Positions 22,860 through 30,494 of a stretch of 35,897 bases of DNA are shown in pieces. The notes under the pieces were generated by a model that made no database searches, was not told the DNA's origin, and saw nothing but the letters and a program-made list of their open reading frames with translations. The DNA comes from Flavobacteriales bacterium UBA1986. Lineage in GTDB: Bacteria; Bacteroidota; Bacteroidia; Flavobacteriales_G; Salibacteraceae. The stretch lies in contig DDDG01000002.1 in the NCBI GenBank assembly GCA_002336245.1, positions 1 through 35,897 on the forward strand. Direction: 5' to 3'. The translations under genes were made by a program, and so were the position numbers. The number at the start of each line of letters is the position of its first letter. Position 1 is the first letter of the stretch.

Positions 22860-24380
22860 TCAGGATGTCATGAGGGCCATAACACTTTCCAAGTGCTCCC
22901 TTGTATTCGACAAGCGTGGCACTTTATTTTGCCCTCCAACCCTATTCCGAGCTTTCAACCAACGGAGAAAGATGTCTTTTGGTGCTTTGTGGACGATCGG
23001 AAGGTTCATGTTCATATCGTGATAACGCTTAGCCTCATAATCCGAATTCACTGACTTCAATGCATTGTCGAGCAGTTCCACAAAGTACTCCATATTCTCT
23101 GGTTCCCGATTGAATTCTATAATCCATTCGTGTCCCTGACTTTCGCCTTTAAAATATGGAGCTGCCGTATAATCCCTAACCTCTGCTCCTGTTTTCTCAC
23201 AGGCAATGCGCAAACCTTCGTCAGCGTTGTCTGCGATCAATTCTTCTCCAAAGGCATTTATGTAGAATTTGGTTCTACCACTTACGCGAATGCGGTATGG
23301 CGCCAAGTTGGTGAACTGAATGGTGTCTCCCAGCATATATCTCCACAAGCCAGCATTCGTTGAAATAACCAATGCATAATTCACACCGAGCTCTACCTCA
23401 TCTAGTCGAAAGGTGTTTGGGTATTTCTTTCCAAGTTCCGTCATCGGCATGAACTCATAGTACATACCATAATCCAGCATAAGGAGCATGTCGTTCTCGT
23501 CCTTGCTGAAGTCGTCTTGAATTCCAAAGAAACCTTCCGATGCATTGTATGTTTCCAAGAAGGTTACAGAGTCGGAAGGAAACAACTCCTCATATTGCTT
23601 TTTGTAGGGTTTGAAGCTAACTCCTCCATGAGCATAGAGTTCAAAGTTTGGCCAAACTTCGAGCATATTGTCTTTACCCGTTATTTCAAGAATCCGCTTT
23701 AAAAGAACAAGGTTCCAAGAGGGCACGCCAGAGATGTTCGTCACATTTTCTTTGGCCCCAGCCTGAGCCATCAATTCAATTTTATCTTCCCATTCGGGCA
23801 TTAGAGCTACCGATTTCGCAGGAGTTCTCATGTATTCAACCCAATAGGGTAAATTGTCGATGATGATGGACGAAAGGTCGCCATAGTAAGATTTCGATCG
23901 CTGGCTGAAGGTGTTGAGATTTGTACTTCCTCCAATGACTAAACCTTTTCCTGAAAAGAGTTTTGAATCTGGCTTTTCATTGTAATATATCGAGAGTAGG
24001 TCCTTCCCTCCTTTATAATGACAATCCTCTAATGATTCCTTACTTACTGGGATGAACTTACTCTTGTCGGTAGTAGTTCCAGAACTTTTTGCAAACCATC
24101 TGATACTGCCTGGCCAAAGAATATTCTTTTCTCCATGTTTGATTCGAACGATGTAACCCTTCAAGGATTCATAATCTTGAATGGGAACTCTGCGCATAAA
24201 TTGATCGTGGGTTTTAAGATCACTGAAGCGGTACTTTTTACCAAACTCAGTTCCCTTCGCTTGATCGAGAAGTTTTCGTAGCCAATCGTTTTGAACTTCA
24301 GAAGGATACTTCTTGAAGAGTTCAATTTGGTGAATCCTTTTTTTGATCACCCAAGAAACGATTGAATTTAAAATCTCCAT
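22860..24380 (-). CDS. GH3 auxin-responsive promoter family protein (acyl-adenylate/amide ligase fold)
   Basis: This 506-aa protein has the ANL-type ATP-binding motif SSGTTTDKSKFIPVS (about 95-109), then ETYNASEGFFG and a late Gly-Arg hinge VSGRTKFYINAFGEEL before the C-terminal subdomain. Plant GH3 enzymes adenylate hormones and link them to amino acids; the bacterial members are uncharacterised, so the substrate here is unknown. A near match to the -7 element (AATATTTG) lies within the 45 bases upstream, after the terminator at 24426-24461. Confidence 0.88.
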   Translation of the reverse strand: MEILNSIVSWVIKKRIHQIELFKKYPSEVQNDWLRKLLDQAKGTEFGKKYRFSDLKTHDQFMRRVPIQDYESLKGYIVRIKHGEKNILWPGSIRWFAKSSGTTTDKSKFIPVSKESLEDCHYKGGKDLLSIYYNEKPDSKLFSGKGLVIGGSTNLNTFSQRSKSYYGDLSSIIIDNLPYWVEYMRTPAKSVALMPEWEDKIELMAQAGAKENVTNISGVPSWNLVLLKRILEITGKDNMLEVWPNFELYAHGGVSFKPYKKQYEELFPSDSVTFLETYNASEGFFGIQDDFSKDENDMLLMLDYGMYYEFMPMTELGKKYPNTFRLDEVELGVNYALVISTNAGLWRYMLGDTIQFTNLAPYRIRVSGRTKFYINAFGEELIADNADEGLRIACEKTGAEVRDYTAAPYFKGESQGHEWIIEFNREPENMEYFVELLDNALKSVNSDYEAKRYHDMNMNLPIVHKAPKDIFLRWLKARNRVGGQNKVPRLSNTREHLESVMALMTS

Positions 24381-24425
24381 TTACCCTTGATGCTAGAACG
24401 CAAATATTGCGAAAGAATCCAATAA

Positions 24426-24461
24426 AAAAGCCTTTCCCCAAGTTCTTGGGAAAAGGCTTTT
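24426..24461 (-). terminator. Strong Rho-independent terminator after sppA
   Basis: A 17-bp stem with one mismatch (AAAAGCCTTT... against ...AAAGGCTTTT), loop TT, is flanked by A/T runs on both sides, so it could work in both directions. It separates sppA from the GH3 gene. Confidence 0.92.
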
Positions 24462-24484
24462 AAAAACCGTTTTAACTGCTCCGA

Positions 24485-26266
24485 CTATTTAATGATCATC
24501 TCGTAGGGCAATCGCATCTGAATGCCTTGAATTTCACGAAGAGATTTAATCTTCTCAACGTACACGAAGTCATCGCCAAACATTTTTGTTCCAAAATAAG
24601 CCTGAGCGTTGAATCCTTCCATAAGTGCTTGGAATGGATCTTTGTCTTTCGGGAAAACACGCAGCTTATAATTGTCGAGGGAAGCCAACTTGGCCGCTGC
24701 AGAAATCGCATCGTCCAAGCCACCCAAGCTATCTACTAAGTTGCGTTCAAGAGCATCACGTCCAATCCATACTCTTCCACGAGCAAATGAATCCACAAGG
24801 GCTGCCTCAATGCCGCGACCTTCTGACACCTTACTAATGAAGGTATCGTAAACGCGAGTAATGGATTCATTTATTATGTCCGATTCGTTTTCTCTTGCAG
24901 GTCGCATCACGCTTAAAAAGTCCGACTGTTCGTTCGTGCGAACCACGTCGAAGTTGATGCCTACTTTTTCTGTCATCAACTCCTGCATGTTTGGAATGAT
25001 CCCTATAACGCCAATAGAACCCGTGATGGTGTTCTCATCAGCGAAAATCATGTCGGCTCCACAACTGATGTAATAACCACCAGAGGCAGCCACGTCACCC
25101 ATACTCACGACGAAAGGTTTAGTTTCTTTTGCTTTCTGAGCAGCACGCCACATAACGTCGGAAGCAAGTGCACTTCCTCCACCAGAATTGACTCGCATTA
25201 CGATGGCCTTAACCGTAGTGTCTTTTTCAGCTGCTTCAATCGCTTTCACGATGCTTGCAGAACCCATTTGACCTTGCTCGCCGGATCCACTTACAATGTT
25301 TCCACTGGCGTAGATCACTCCGATTTTATTCTTGATTTTATATGGTTTCTCTTCACCTTCAACCTCCACACGAGGAACCTTAGAGTACTTCGCCAGGCTC
25401 ACCATATTCAAGTCATCCTTTTTCTCTACTTCTACTGCAGCCATTAAAAGCTCCATTACTTCATCGCGGAAACTGAGTTTGTCGACTAAGCCATATTTGA
25501 CCGCGTCTTGCGGCTCACGAATCAAAATACTATCTGCAAATGCTTCAAGTTGATCAACTGAAATGTTTCGACTATTTGAAACTGTGGTAAGCCAGTCCTC
25601 CCAAACCACATCCAAAAGCCGTTGCATCTGCTCACGGTTCTCCGGGCTCATCTTATCGTACATCAAAGCCTCTGCTGCACTTTTGTACTTGTTATCAGGA
25701 CCACGGAAAACTTGGGCTTCAACGCCAACTTTGTTCAGCATGTTTTTCAACATCGCCATTTCCATGTACAATCCTTTAAGGTCCATTTCCCCTTCTGGAT
25801 AGAGATGAACTTCATCAGCCGCACTGGCCAAGTAATAACCAAACTGCGAATAGCCTTCGGAATAAGCGTAAATGAACTTTCCCGATTCCTTGAAAGCATC
25901 AATTGCTTTGCGCACCTCCATAATGGTGGCCATACCGGCGTTCAATCCGCTGATGTCTAAAAATATCCCTTTTATTTTTGGATCTACAGAAGCATTGTCA
26001 AGACTGCTCAAAACATCATCCAGCCCGATTTGCGATTTCATGTCGAAGCTTTGAAAGTCAAAATTTTCAAACGGATTATCGACTGCATGATCAACAATCT
26101 CTTTTGCAAGCCTTATTTGCAAAATGCTGTTTTCTTTGATCTCTGGTTTGTCATCGGAAAGTGAGCCAATAGCCGAGACTATGACCATTATAAATAGGCC
26201 CATAAAAATGAGCGCTGCAAAAACACCTAAGAAAGAGGCGAAAAAGCTTTTTAAGAATCCTTTCAT
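24485..26266 (-). CDS. sppA: Signal peptide peptidase SppA, 67K type
   Basis: This 593-aa inner-membrane serine protease degrades cleaved signal peptides. An N-terminal membrane segment (about 8-33) is followed by two tandem S49 domains. The general-base Lys is in NKYKSAAE (Lys195) and the nucleophile in GDVAASGGYYIS (Ser395), the split arrangement typical of the long Gram-negative form. KAIVMRVNSGGGSALASD and NTITGSIGVIG are the conserved core around the active site. It has a -7 element at 26290-26297 and a terminator at 24426-24461, so it is monocistronic. Confidence 0.95.
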   Translation of the reverse strand: MKGFLKSFFASFLGVFAALIFMGLFIMVIVSAIGSLSDDKPEIKENSILQIRLAKEIVDHAVDNPFENFDFQSFDMKSQIGLDDVLSSLDNASVDPKIKGIFLDISGLNAGMATIMEVRKAIDAFKESGKFIYAYSEGYSQFGYYLASAADEVHLYPEGEMDLKGLYMEMAMLKNMLNKVGVEAQVFRGPDNKYKSAAEALMYDKMSPENREQMQRLLDVVWEDWLTTVSNSRNISVDQLEAFADSILIREPQDAVKYGLVDKLSFRDEVMELLMAAVEVEKKDDLNMVSLAKYSKVPRVEVEGEEKPYKIKNKIGVIYASGNIVSGSGEQGQMGSASIVKAIEAAEKDTTVKAIVMRVNSGGGSALASDVMWRAAQKAKETKPFVVSMGDVAASGGYYISCGADMIFADENTITGSIGVIGIIPNMQELMTEKVGINFDVVRTNEQSDFLSVMRPARENESDIINESITRVYDTFISKVSEGRGIEAALVDSFARGRVWIGRDALERNLVDSLGGLDDAISAAAKLASLDNYKLRVFPKDKDPFQALMEGFNAQAYFGTKMFGDDFVYVEKIKSLREIQGIQMRLPYEMIIK

Positions 26267-26289
26267 GTTCAGTAGTATTAATTTGTAGT

Positions 26290-26297
26290 CAAATGTA
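26290..26297 (-). promoter_or_regulatory. -7 promoter element for sppA
   Basis: The minus strand reads TACATTTG, an exact match; the predicted start is near 26283, giving a leader of about 17 nt. Confidence 0.5.
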
Positions 26298-26353
26298 CGG
26301 GCTCACTTATGCACTTCGAAGCATTCTACACTAATGGAATTGTCCCTTGATAA

Positions 26354-26857
26354 ATGGAGCAAAATCGAACTTCAAATTCAATCTACCTAGGCATAGGCGG
26401 TAACAAGTCGGGAACAGCGGACGCGATTCGGCGATGCATAGACTCCCTTAACCCGGAGTTTCAGGTTGAATTAGTTTCCAAATGGTATTCTTCTAAAGCT
26501 TGGGGGAATACAGACCAAAACGATTTTATAAATCTTGTGGTTAAAGGCAGCAGTGAACTGTCTCCAATAGATCTCATGGCTCACCTATTAAATATGGAAA
26601 GTCATTTAGGCCGCGACCGCCTAAAATCGGAAAAATGGGGGCCGCGTTTGATTGACCTCGACATATTATTTTGGGAGGGCCTTCGCTCCACTCAAACAGA
26701 AATACGCCTTCCACACCCCCATTTGCTCGAAAGGTCATTCGCTCTCATTCCATTGCTTGAAGTTGGTCCTCATTTATTACAAGACGAATACTTTAGTTCA
26801 TTAACATCGCAAAAGCTTTCGACTTTAAGAATAAAACTGAATGAAATCGCCCTTTGA
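26354..26857 (+). CDS. folK: 2-amino-4-hydroxy-6-hydroxymethyldihydropteridine diphosphokinase
   Basis: This 167-aa folate-pathway enzyme transfers pyrophosphate from ATP to 6-hydroxymethyl-7,8-dihydropterin. It opens with IYLGIGGNKSG, has ESHLGRDRLKSEKWGPRLIDLDILF (the HPPK signature with Mg-binding Asp pair) and LPHPHLLERSFALIPL. Length is normal. The downstream kinase gene overlaps its end by 17 bases, so the two are coupled. Confidence 0.95.
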   Translation: MEQNRTSNSIYLGIGGNKSGTADAIRRCIDSLNPEFQVELVSKWYSSKAWGNTDQNDFINLVVKGSSELSPIDLMAHLLNMESHLGRDRLKSEKWGPRLIDLDILFWEGLRSTQTEIRLPHPHLLERSFALIPLLEVGPHLLQDEYFSSLTSQKLSTLRIKLNEIAL

Positions 26858-27488
26858 ATTCCATCCTTATGTTGCCATTGAGGGCAATATCGGTTCTGGG
26901 AAGACAACGCTAGCAAATATGCTTAGTCAGCGTTTTGATCAGGAATTGATTTTGGAGGAATTTGAGGAGAACCCCTATTTGGCACGCTTCTATAAGGACC
27001 GAGATCGATATGCTTTTCAGTTGGAGTTGAATTTTTTGGCGGATCGGTTCCGGCAATTTAAACATCGAATTCCAGGTCCTTCTCTATTCACCGAAAGTAT
27101 GATCAGCGACTACACCATAGACAAATGTCTAATCTTCGCTCAACTGAATCTTCGACGAGAAGAGTATACAATGTACCGAAAGATTCATAGGATCCTTACT
27201 AAAGGCCTACCTCGCCCTGAGCTCACGATCTACCTCTATGCTCGTCCTGAAAGGCTTCTGTCCAATATCCAAAAGAGAGGTCGCTCATTTGAAACTGACA
27301 TCAAAGAAGACTATCTGGAGGGCTTAAATCATGCATACCTCAAGTTTTTTCGTGAACACCCAGAACAAACTGTCCTCATTTTGGAACTTGGGGAGCACGA
27401 TTTCGTTGAAAATGTTGAAACATTTGACAAAATTGTCTCGATTTGTTCAAAAAAGTTTAAAAAAGGCCTTCATCAAATCAGCCTCTAA
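26841..27488 (+). CDS. Second, divergent deoxynucleoside kinase-like protein
   Basis: This 215-aa P-loop kinase (EGNIGSGKTT, about 14-23) has EEFEENPYLARFYKDRDRYAFQLELNFL at the substrate site and the LID segment NIQKRGRSFE. Where the paralogue at 21358 has QDRTIYEDAFIFA, this protein reads TESMISDYTIDKCLIFA: the D/E-R-S triplet becomes T-E-S and about six residues are added. It is probably a deoxynucleoside kinase with altered substrate or a related role. Overlap with folK suggests joint expression. A weak hairpin at about 27480-27517 spans its stop codon. Confidence 0.82.
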   Translation: MKSPFEFHPYVAIEGNIGSGKTTLANMLSQRFDQELILEEFEENPYLARFYKDRDRYAFQLELNFLADRFRQFKHRIPGPSLFTESMISDYTIDKCLIFAQLNLRREEYTMYRKIHRILTKGLPRPELTIYLYARPERLLSNIQKRGRSFETDIKEDYLEGLNHAYLKFFREHPEQTVLILELGEHDFVENVETFDKIVSICSKKFKKGLHQISL

Positions 27489-27609
27489 CCCGAGATTTTA
27501 TCAGGGTTTCGGAGGCTCCTAAAACTTTCTAATTCAAAAAGTATTCGTTATTATTGCAACCGATATTTAGTTAAAGCATTATTTAGCGTTTAAAGAAAAC
27601 AACACACAG

Positions 27610-29322
27610 ATGAAAAAAATAACCGCAGTAGTTGCCCTAGCCATTCTTATAGCAAGCTGTAACCCACTCAGCAAAATGGCGAAGTATGCGGATTCCGTAA
27701 AATACGACGTCACTCCAAATCCGCTGGAAATGCACGGTGATAGTATAGCCGTTAGCATGAGCGGTAAATTTCCGCCAAACTATTTCCACAAACTAGCCAG
27801 CATAGCAGCTACTCCAAGCATGAGAAATGCCAGTGGTGAAGTCGTTAAAAGCTTCGAGCCAATCAAATTGATTGGAATCGATGTTGAAGGTGATGGTCAG
27901 AAGATTGACTTCACTAAAGGTGGAACCTTCAGCTATGAAGATGTTTTGGCCTATGACCCAAAAATGGAAAATGTCAAATTGACTTTGGATGTTTCCGCTG
28001 GGTATAAAACCAAATCAAAGGATTTTGGAAACGTCGACTTAGGAGATGGTACGATCATCACACCATTGATGGTTCGTTCTGATGAGAAGCCAATCATGGG
28101 TCCAGACAAATTCAACAGAATTACGCCGAAGAACATTGACGGTCAAATCAACTACCTCATTCAATCTGCTGCAGTTCGCGGATCAGAACTAAACGACGAG
28201 GATATGAAAGCTGTAAAAAGCTTCATCGCCACTGGAGTTGAAGAAGGTCTAGTTTGGAAAGGGATGTCAGTAAGTGCTTACGCTTCACCAGATGGTGAGA
28301 TGGACAAAAACGCAAACCTTGCCAACGACAGAGCCAACACAGCTGCCAAGTCGGTTCAAGGGATGTTGCGATCTAAAAAAATCGACGCTGCGAAATCTGA
28401 CGATTTCTTCAAGAAAGAAGGAAAAGGTGAAGACTGGGCTGGCTTTGAAAAAGCAGTTATGGCCAGCGATTTTCCAGACAAAGACATCGTAGTGCGAGTT
28501 TTGAAAATGCAATCTGACCTTGAGGTTAGAGAGAAGGAAATAAAGAACATGGCTGCTACTTACAAGTTTTTAGCTGAGGAAATCCTTCCACAACAAAGAC
28601 GTGCAACTTTCACCTTAATGGCAGAGAAAGTGGGGAAATCTGATGAAGAAATTTCTCAATTAGCCAAATCAGATCCTAGTCAACTGAACGTAGAAGAAAT
28701 GCTTTATGCCGCTACTCTTACTGATGACATGGCTGCTAAGTTGAAGATCTACCAAACAGCTAAAACTCAATTTGCCAAGGATTGGAGAGGTCCAAACAAT
28801 GCAGGTTATATCCTTATGCTTCAGAATAAAATTTCCGACGCTCAAGCAGAATTTGAAGAAGCTGCAAAAAGAGCCGATAATGGCGTGATCAACAACAACC
28901 TGGGAATCATTAGCATAAAATCAGGCAATCGCACGAAAGCCTCAGAATACTACTCTAAAGCAGTTGGTGCTGGACCAGAAGTTGGATACAACATGGGAAT
29001 CGTCGACATCAAGAATGGAGACTATGAAAGCGCTGTGAAGAACATGGGCAGCAATAAGTCATTCAATGCAGCCTTAGCCCAAATGCTCAAAGGCGACAAC
29101 ACGGGTGCCACAAGCACCATTGAAGCAGGTGATGATAAAGCTAGCGGTGCGGGATACTACCTAAAGGCAATTTTAGGAGCCCGAACTGGAAATAAAGAAA
29201 TGATGGTCAACAATTTAAAATCAGCCATCGGAAAAGACGCCAAATTCAAAGCGAAAGCTAAGACAGATGTCGAGTTTATAAAATTCATGCAAGACTCTGA
29301 CTTCATAGGTTTGGTGAACTAA
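27610..29322 (+). CDS. Large lipoprotein with OmpA-like region and TPR-like repeats
   Basis: This 570-aa protein has a lipobox LIASC (Cys17). Residues about 30-150 look like beta-rich folds. The segment GMSVSAYASPDGEMDKNANLANDRANTAAKSVQ (about 220-252) resembles the OmpA-type peptidoglycan-binding core (YASPDG...N..L...RA). From about residue 360 the chain is helical with TPR-like units (DAQAEFEEAAKRADNGVINNNLGI, NRTKASEYYSKAVGAGPEVGYNMGI). It may tie the outer membrane to the cell wall or scaffold an assembly. It lies 53 bases upstream of the Cys-rich lipoprotein array, and no terminator separates them. Confidence 0.72.
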   Translation: MKKITAVVALAILIASCNPLSKMAKYADSVKYDVTPNPLEMHGDSIAVSMSGKFPPNYFHKLASIAATPSMRNASGEVVKSFEPIKLIGIDVEGDGQKIDFTKGGTFSYEDVLAYDPKMENVKLTLDVSAGYKTKSKDFGNVDLGDGTIITPLMVRSDEKPIMGPDKFNRITPKNIDGQINYLIQSAAVRGSELNDEDMKAVKSFIATGVEEGLVWKGMSVSAYASPDGEMDKNANLANDRANTAAKSVQGMLRSKKIDAAKSDDFFKKEGKGEDWAGFEKAVMASDFPDKDIVVRVLKMQSDLEVREKEIKNMAATYKFLAEEILPQQRRATFTLMAEKVGKSDEEISQLAKSDPSQLNVEEMLYAATLTDDMAAKLKIYQTAKTQFAKDWRGPNNAGYILMLQNKISDAQAEFEEAAKRADNGVINNNLGIISIKSGNRTKASEYYSKAVGAGPEVGYNMGIVDIKNGDYESAVKNMGSNKSFNAALAQMLKGDNTGATSTIEAGDDKASGAGYYLKAILGARTGNKEMMVNNLKSAIGKDAKFKAKAKTDVEFIKFMQDSDFIGLVN

Positions 29323-29375
29323 AATTTCTTATTATTGTACCCGAATCTTAATTTACAAACACTAAAATCAGCGTC

Positions 29376-29579
29376 ATGAAAAAGTTTTTATCATTTGCCG
29401 CAATCGGTCTTTTCGTTGCAAGCATGTCTTCTTGCACTAAATGTTACGATTGTGAATGGGAATTTCTAGGTACTACTACTTCACAAGAATTTTGTTCTGG
29501 TGACGGCGTATCTAACTCTGAGTTGGACGAGGCAATTGCAGCTTACGAAGCTCTTGGTTACGAATGTACTGAGAATTAG
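29376..29579 (+). CDS. Cys-rich mini-lipoprotein 1
   Basis: This 67-aa protein has a signal peptide and lipobox SMSSC (Cys20). The lipidated Cys begins CTKCYDC (C-x2-C-x2-C). Then come EFC and a C-terminal ALGYEC, giving five Cys in a mature chain of about 48 residues. I recognise no family. The close clustering suggests disulfide or metal binding at the membrane surface, which is inference. It is the first of five related genes and is followed after 11 bases by the second. Confidence 0.8.
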   Translation: MKKFLSFAAIGLFVASMSSCTKCYDCEWEFLGTTTSQEFCSGDGVSNSELDEAIAAYEALGYECTEN

Positions 29580-29590
29580 ACCATTTTAAG

Positions 29591-29779
29591 ATGAAAAAAA
29601 GATTTTTATCACTAGCCTTAGCAGGTTGTTTCCTTATGGGATTGGCTTCATGCTCAACTTGCGTTACTTGCGATTGTTTCGGTGACTCAGATGAAATCTG
29701 TGAAAGCGACTTCGATAGCAAAGACCAATACAATGCATCCGTAGATTTATTGGAAGCATTGGGTTGCAGCTGCAGCTAG
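29591..29779 (+). CDS. Cys-rich mini-lipoprotein 2
   Basis: This 62-aa protein has lipobox GLASC (Cys21) and the motif CSTCVTCDC, so the C-x2-C-x2-C core gains a fourth Cys. EIC and a terminal ALGCSCS follow. LLEALG near the C terminus matches YEALG in the first gene, confirming common descent. It is the last gene before the strong terminator at 29798-29825. Confidence 0.8.
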   Translation: MKKRFLSLALAGCFLMGLASCSTCVTCDCFGDSDEICESDFDSKDQYNASVDLLEALGCSCS

Positions 29780-29797
29780 GATATAATCAATACTTTT

Positions 29798-29825
29798 AAA
29801 GTCCGCCTCGGCGGACTTTTTTTTT
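29798..29825 (+). terminator. Strong Rho-independent terminator inside the lipoprotein array
   Basis: AAAGTCCGCC (29798-29807) and GGCGGACTTT (29810-29819) form a perfect 10-bp stem with a two-base loop, followed by a long T-run. It splits the array into a first unit (genes 1-2) and a second unit (genes 3-5). Confidence 0.95.
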
Positions 29826-29840
29826 GCCCATTTTCTACAT

Positions 29841-29848
29841 TATCTTTG
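29841..29848 (+). promoter_or_regulatory. -7 promoter element for mini-lipoproteins 3-5
   Basis: TATCTTTG is an exact TAnnTTTG match. The predicted start is near 29855, 7 nt before the ATG at 29862. It lies directly after the terminator, so the second half of the array can be regulated on its own. Confidence 0.6.
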
Positions 29849-29861
29849 ACGAAAGGAAACT

Positions 29862-30038
29862 ATGAAAACACCTATCTTTTTAGTCTTAGCGTGCCTCATT
29901 ACGCTAGCCTCTTGCGACAATTGTTATGTATGCACTGAACCCAATGGGGTTAAGGAACAGGAAATCTGTGAGCGGGGTGGGAAATTCAAGAAATCTGTTG
30001 ATGAAGCTGAAGTGGTTGGACCTGTGTCGAACTCCTAG
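29862..30038 (+). CDS. Cys-rich mini-lipoprotein 3, apparently frameshifted near its end
   Basis: This 58-aa reading frame has lipobox TLASC (Cys18) and CDNCYVC, then EIC. It ends GPVSNS, without the C-terminal Cys found in its four relatives. Read from 30014 in the -1 frame, the same DNA gives GWTCVELLD and stops at 30041-30043; GWTC is exactly the C-terminal motif of the fifth gene. A one-base loss near 30008-30014 (a mutation or a sequence error) explains this. The gene may encode a truncated product or may be correct in the source strain. Confidence 0.72.
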   Translation: MKTPIFLVLACLITLASCDNCYVCTEPNGVKEQEICERGGKFKKSVDEAEVVGPVSNS

Positions 30039-30049
30039 ATTAATTTTTA

Positions 30050-30253
30050 ATGCGGATTCTTGGTCTAATCATCGTCTCTGCTCTCATGCTTTCGTGTGAA
30101 CGATGCCATCAATGCTCGTACACCGATGACTTTGGTGACCAGCTTATCAGCGACACATTATGCGGGTCAAAAAAACGACTCACAGACTTCGAATCTGATT
30201 TAGAAAGCCAATGGGCTGCCTTTGGAAAGGTAAGCTGCGCTCAACTTCCCTAA
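30050..30253 (+). CDS. Cys-rich mini-lipoprotein 4
   Basis: This 67-aa protein has lipobox LMLSC (Cys16) and CERCHQC. A later Cys is in DTLC and the C-terminal one in KVSC. Its mature chain of about 52 residues has five Cys. It begins 11 bases after the annotated stop of the third gene (6 after the stop of the shifted frame) and is probably on the same transcript. Confidence 0.8.
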   Translation: MRILGLIIVSALMLSCERCHQCSYTDDFGDQLISDTLCGSKKRLTDFESDLESQWAAFGKVSCAQLP

Positions 30254-30267
30254 TTTCATTTTAATTC

Positions 30268-30275
30268 TATTTTTG
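30268..30275 (+). promoter_or_regulatory. -7 promoter element placed for a leaderless transcript of mini-lipoprotein 5
   Basis: TATTTTTG is an exact TAnnTTTG match. With G at -7, +1 is 30282, the A of the ATG. This also explains why a TTG at 30273 should not be taken as the start codon. Confidence 0.5.
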
Positions 30276-30281
30276 ACCTTA

Positions 30282-30494
30282 ATGAAACTATTTATAAAAG
30301 GAATGCTGCTAACTGCAGCTCTTGGAACAGTTCTTTCGTGGACTGCTTGCGAACGTTGTTCTACTTGTGAACGCTACGACACTGCACTCGACTCAACGAT
30401 GACATCGGAGATTTGCAATGACCGCCCTAAGGTCTACGACGACGAAATCCGCGTCTACGAGAAAAATGGTTGGACTTGCTCAGACGATAACTAG
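30282..30494 (+). CDS. Cys-rich mini-lipoprotein 5
   Basis: The ATG at 30282 gives 70 aa; a frame opening at TTG 30273 overlaps the promoter element and would add three residues. The lipobox is SWTAC (Cys23), starting CERCSTC, followed by SEIC and a C-terminal NGWTC. CERC is shared with the fourth gene. The stop codon overlaps that of the convergent methyltransferase gene (30491-30494), so the array ends here. Confidence 0.8.
   Translation: MKLFIKGMLLTAALGTVLSWTACERCSTCERYDTALDSTMTSEICNDRPKVYDDEIRVYEKNGWTCSDDN

Noticed and set aside
30273..30281. TTG start for mini-lipoprotein 5
   Set aside because: The codon overlaps a -7 promoter element, and the ATG at 30282 gives a normal lipoprotein signal peptide.
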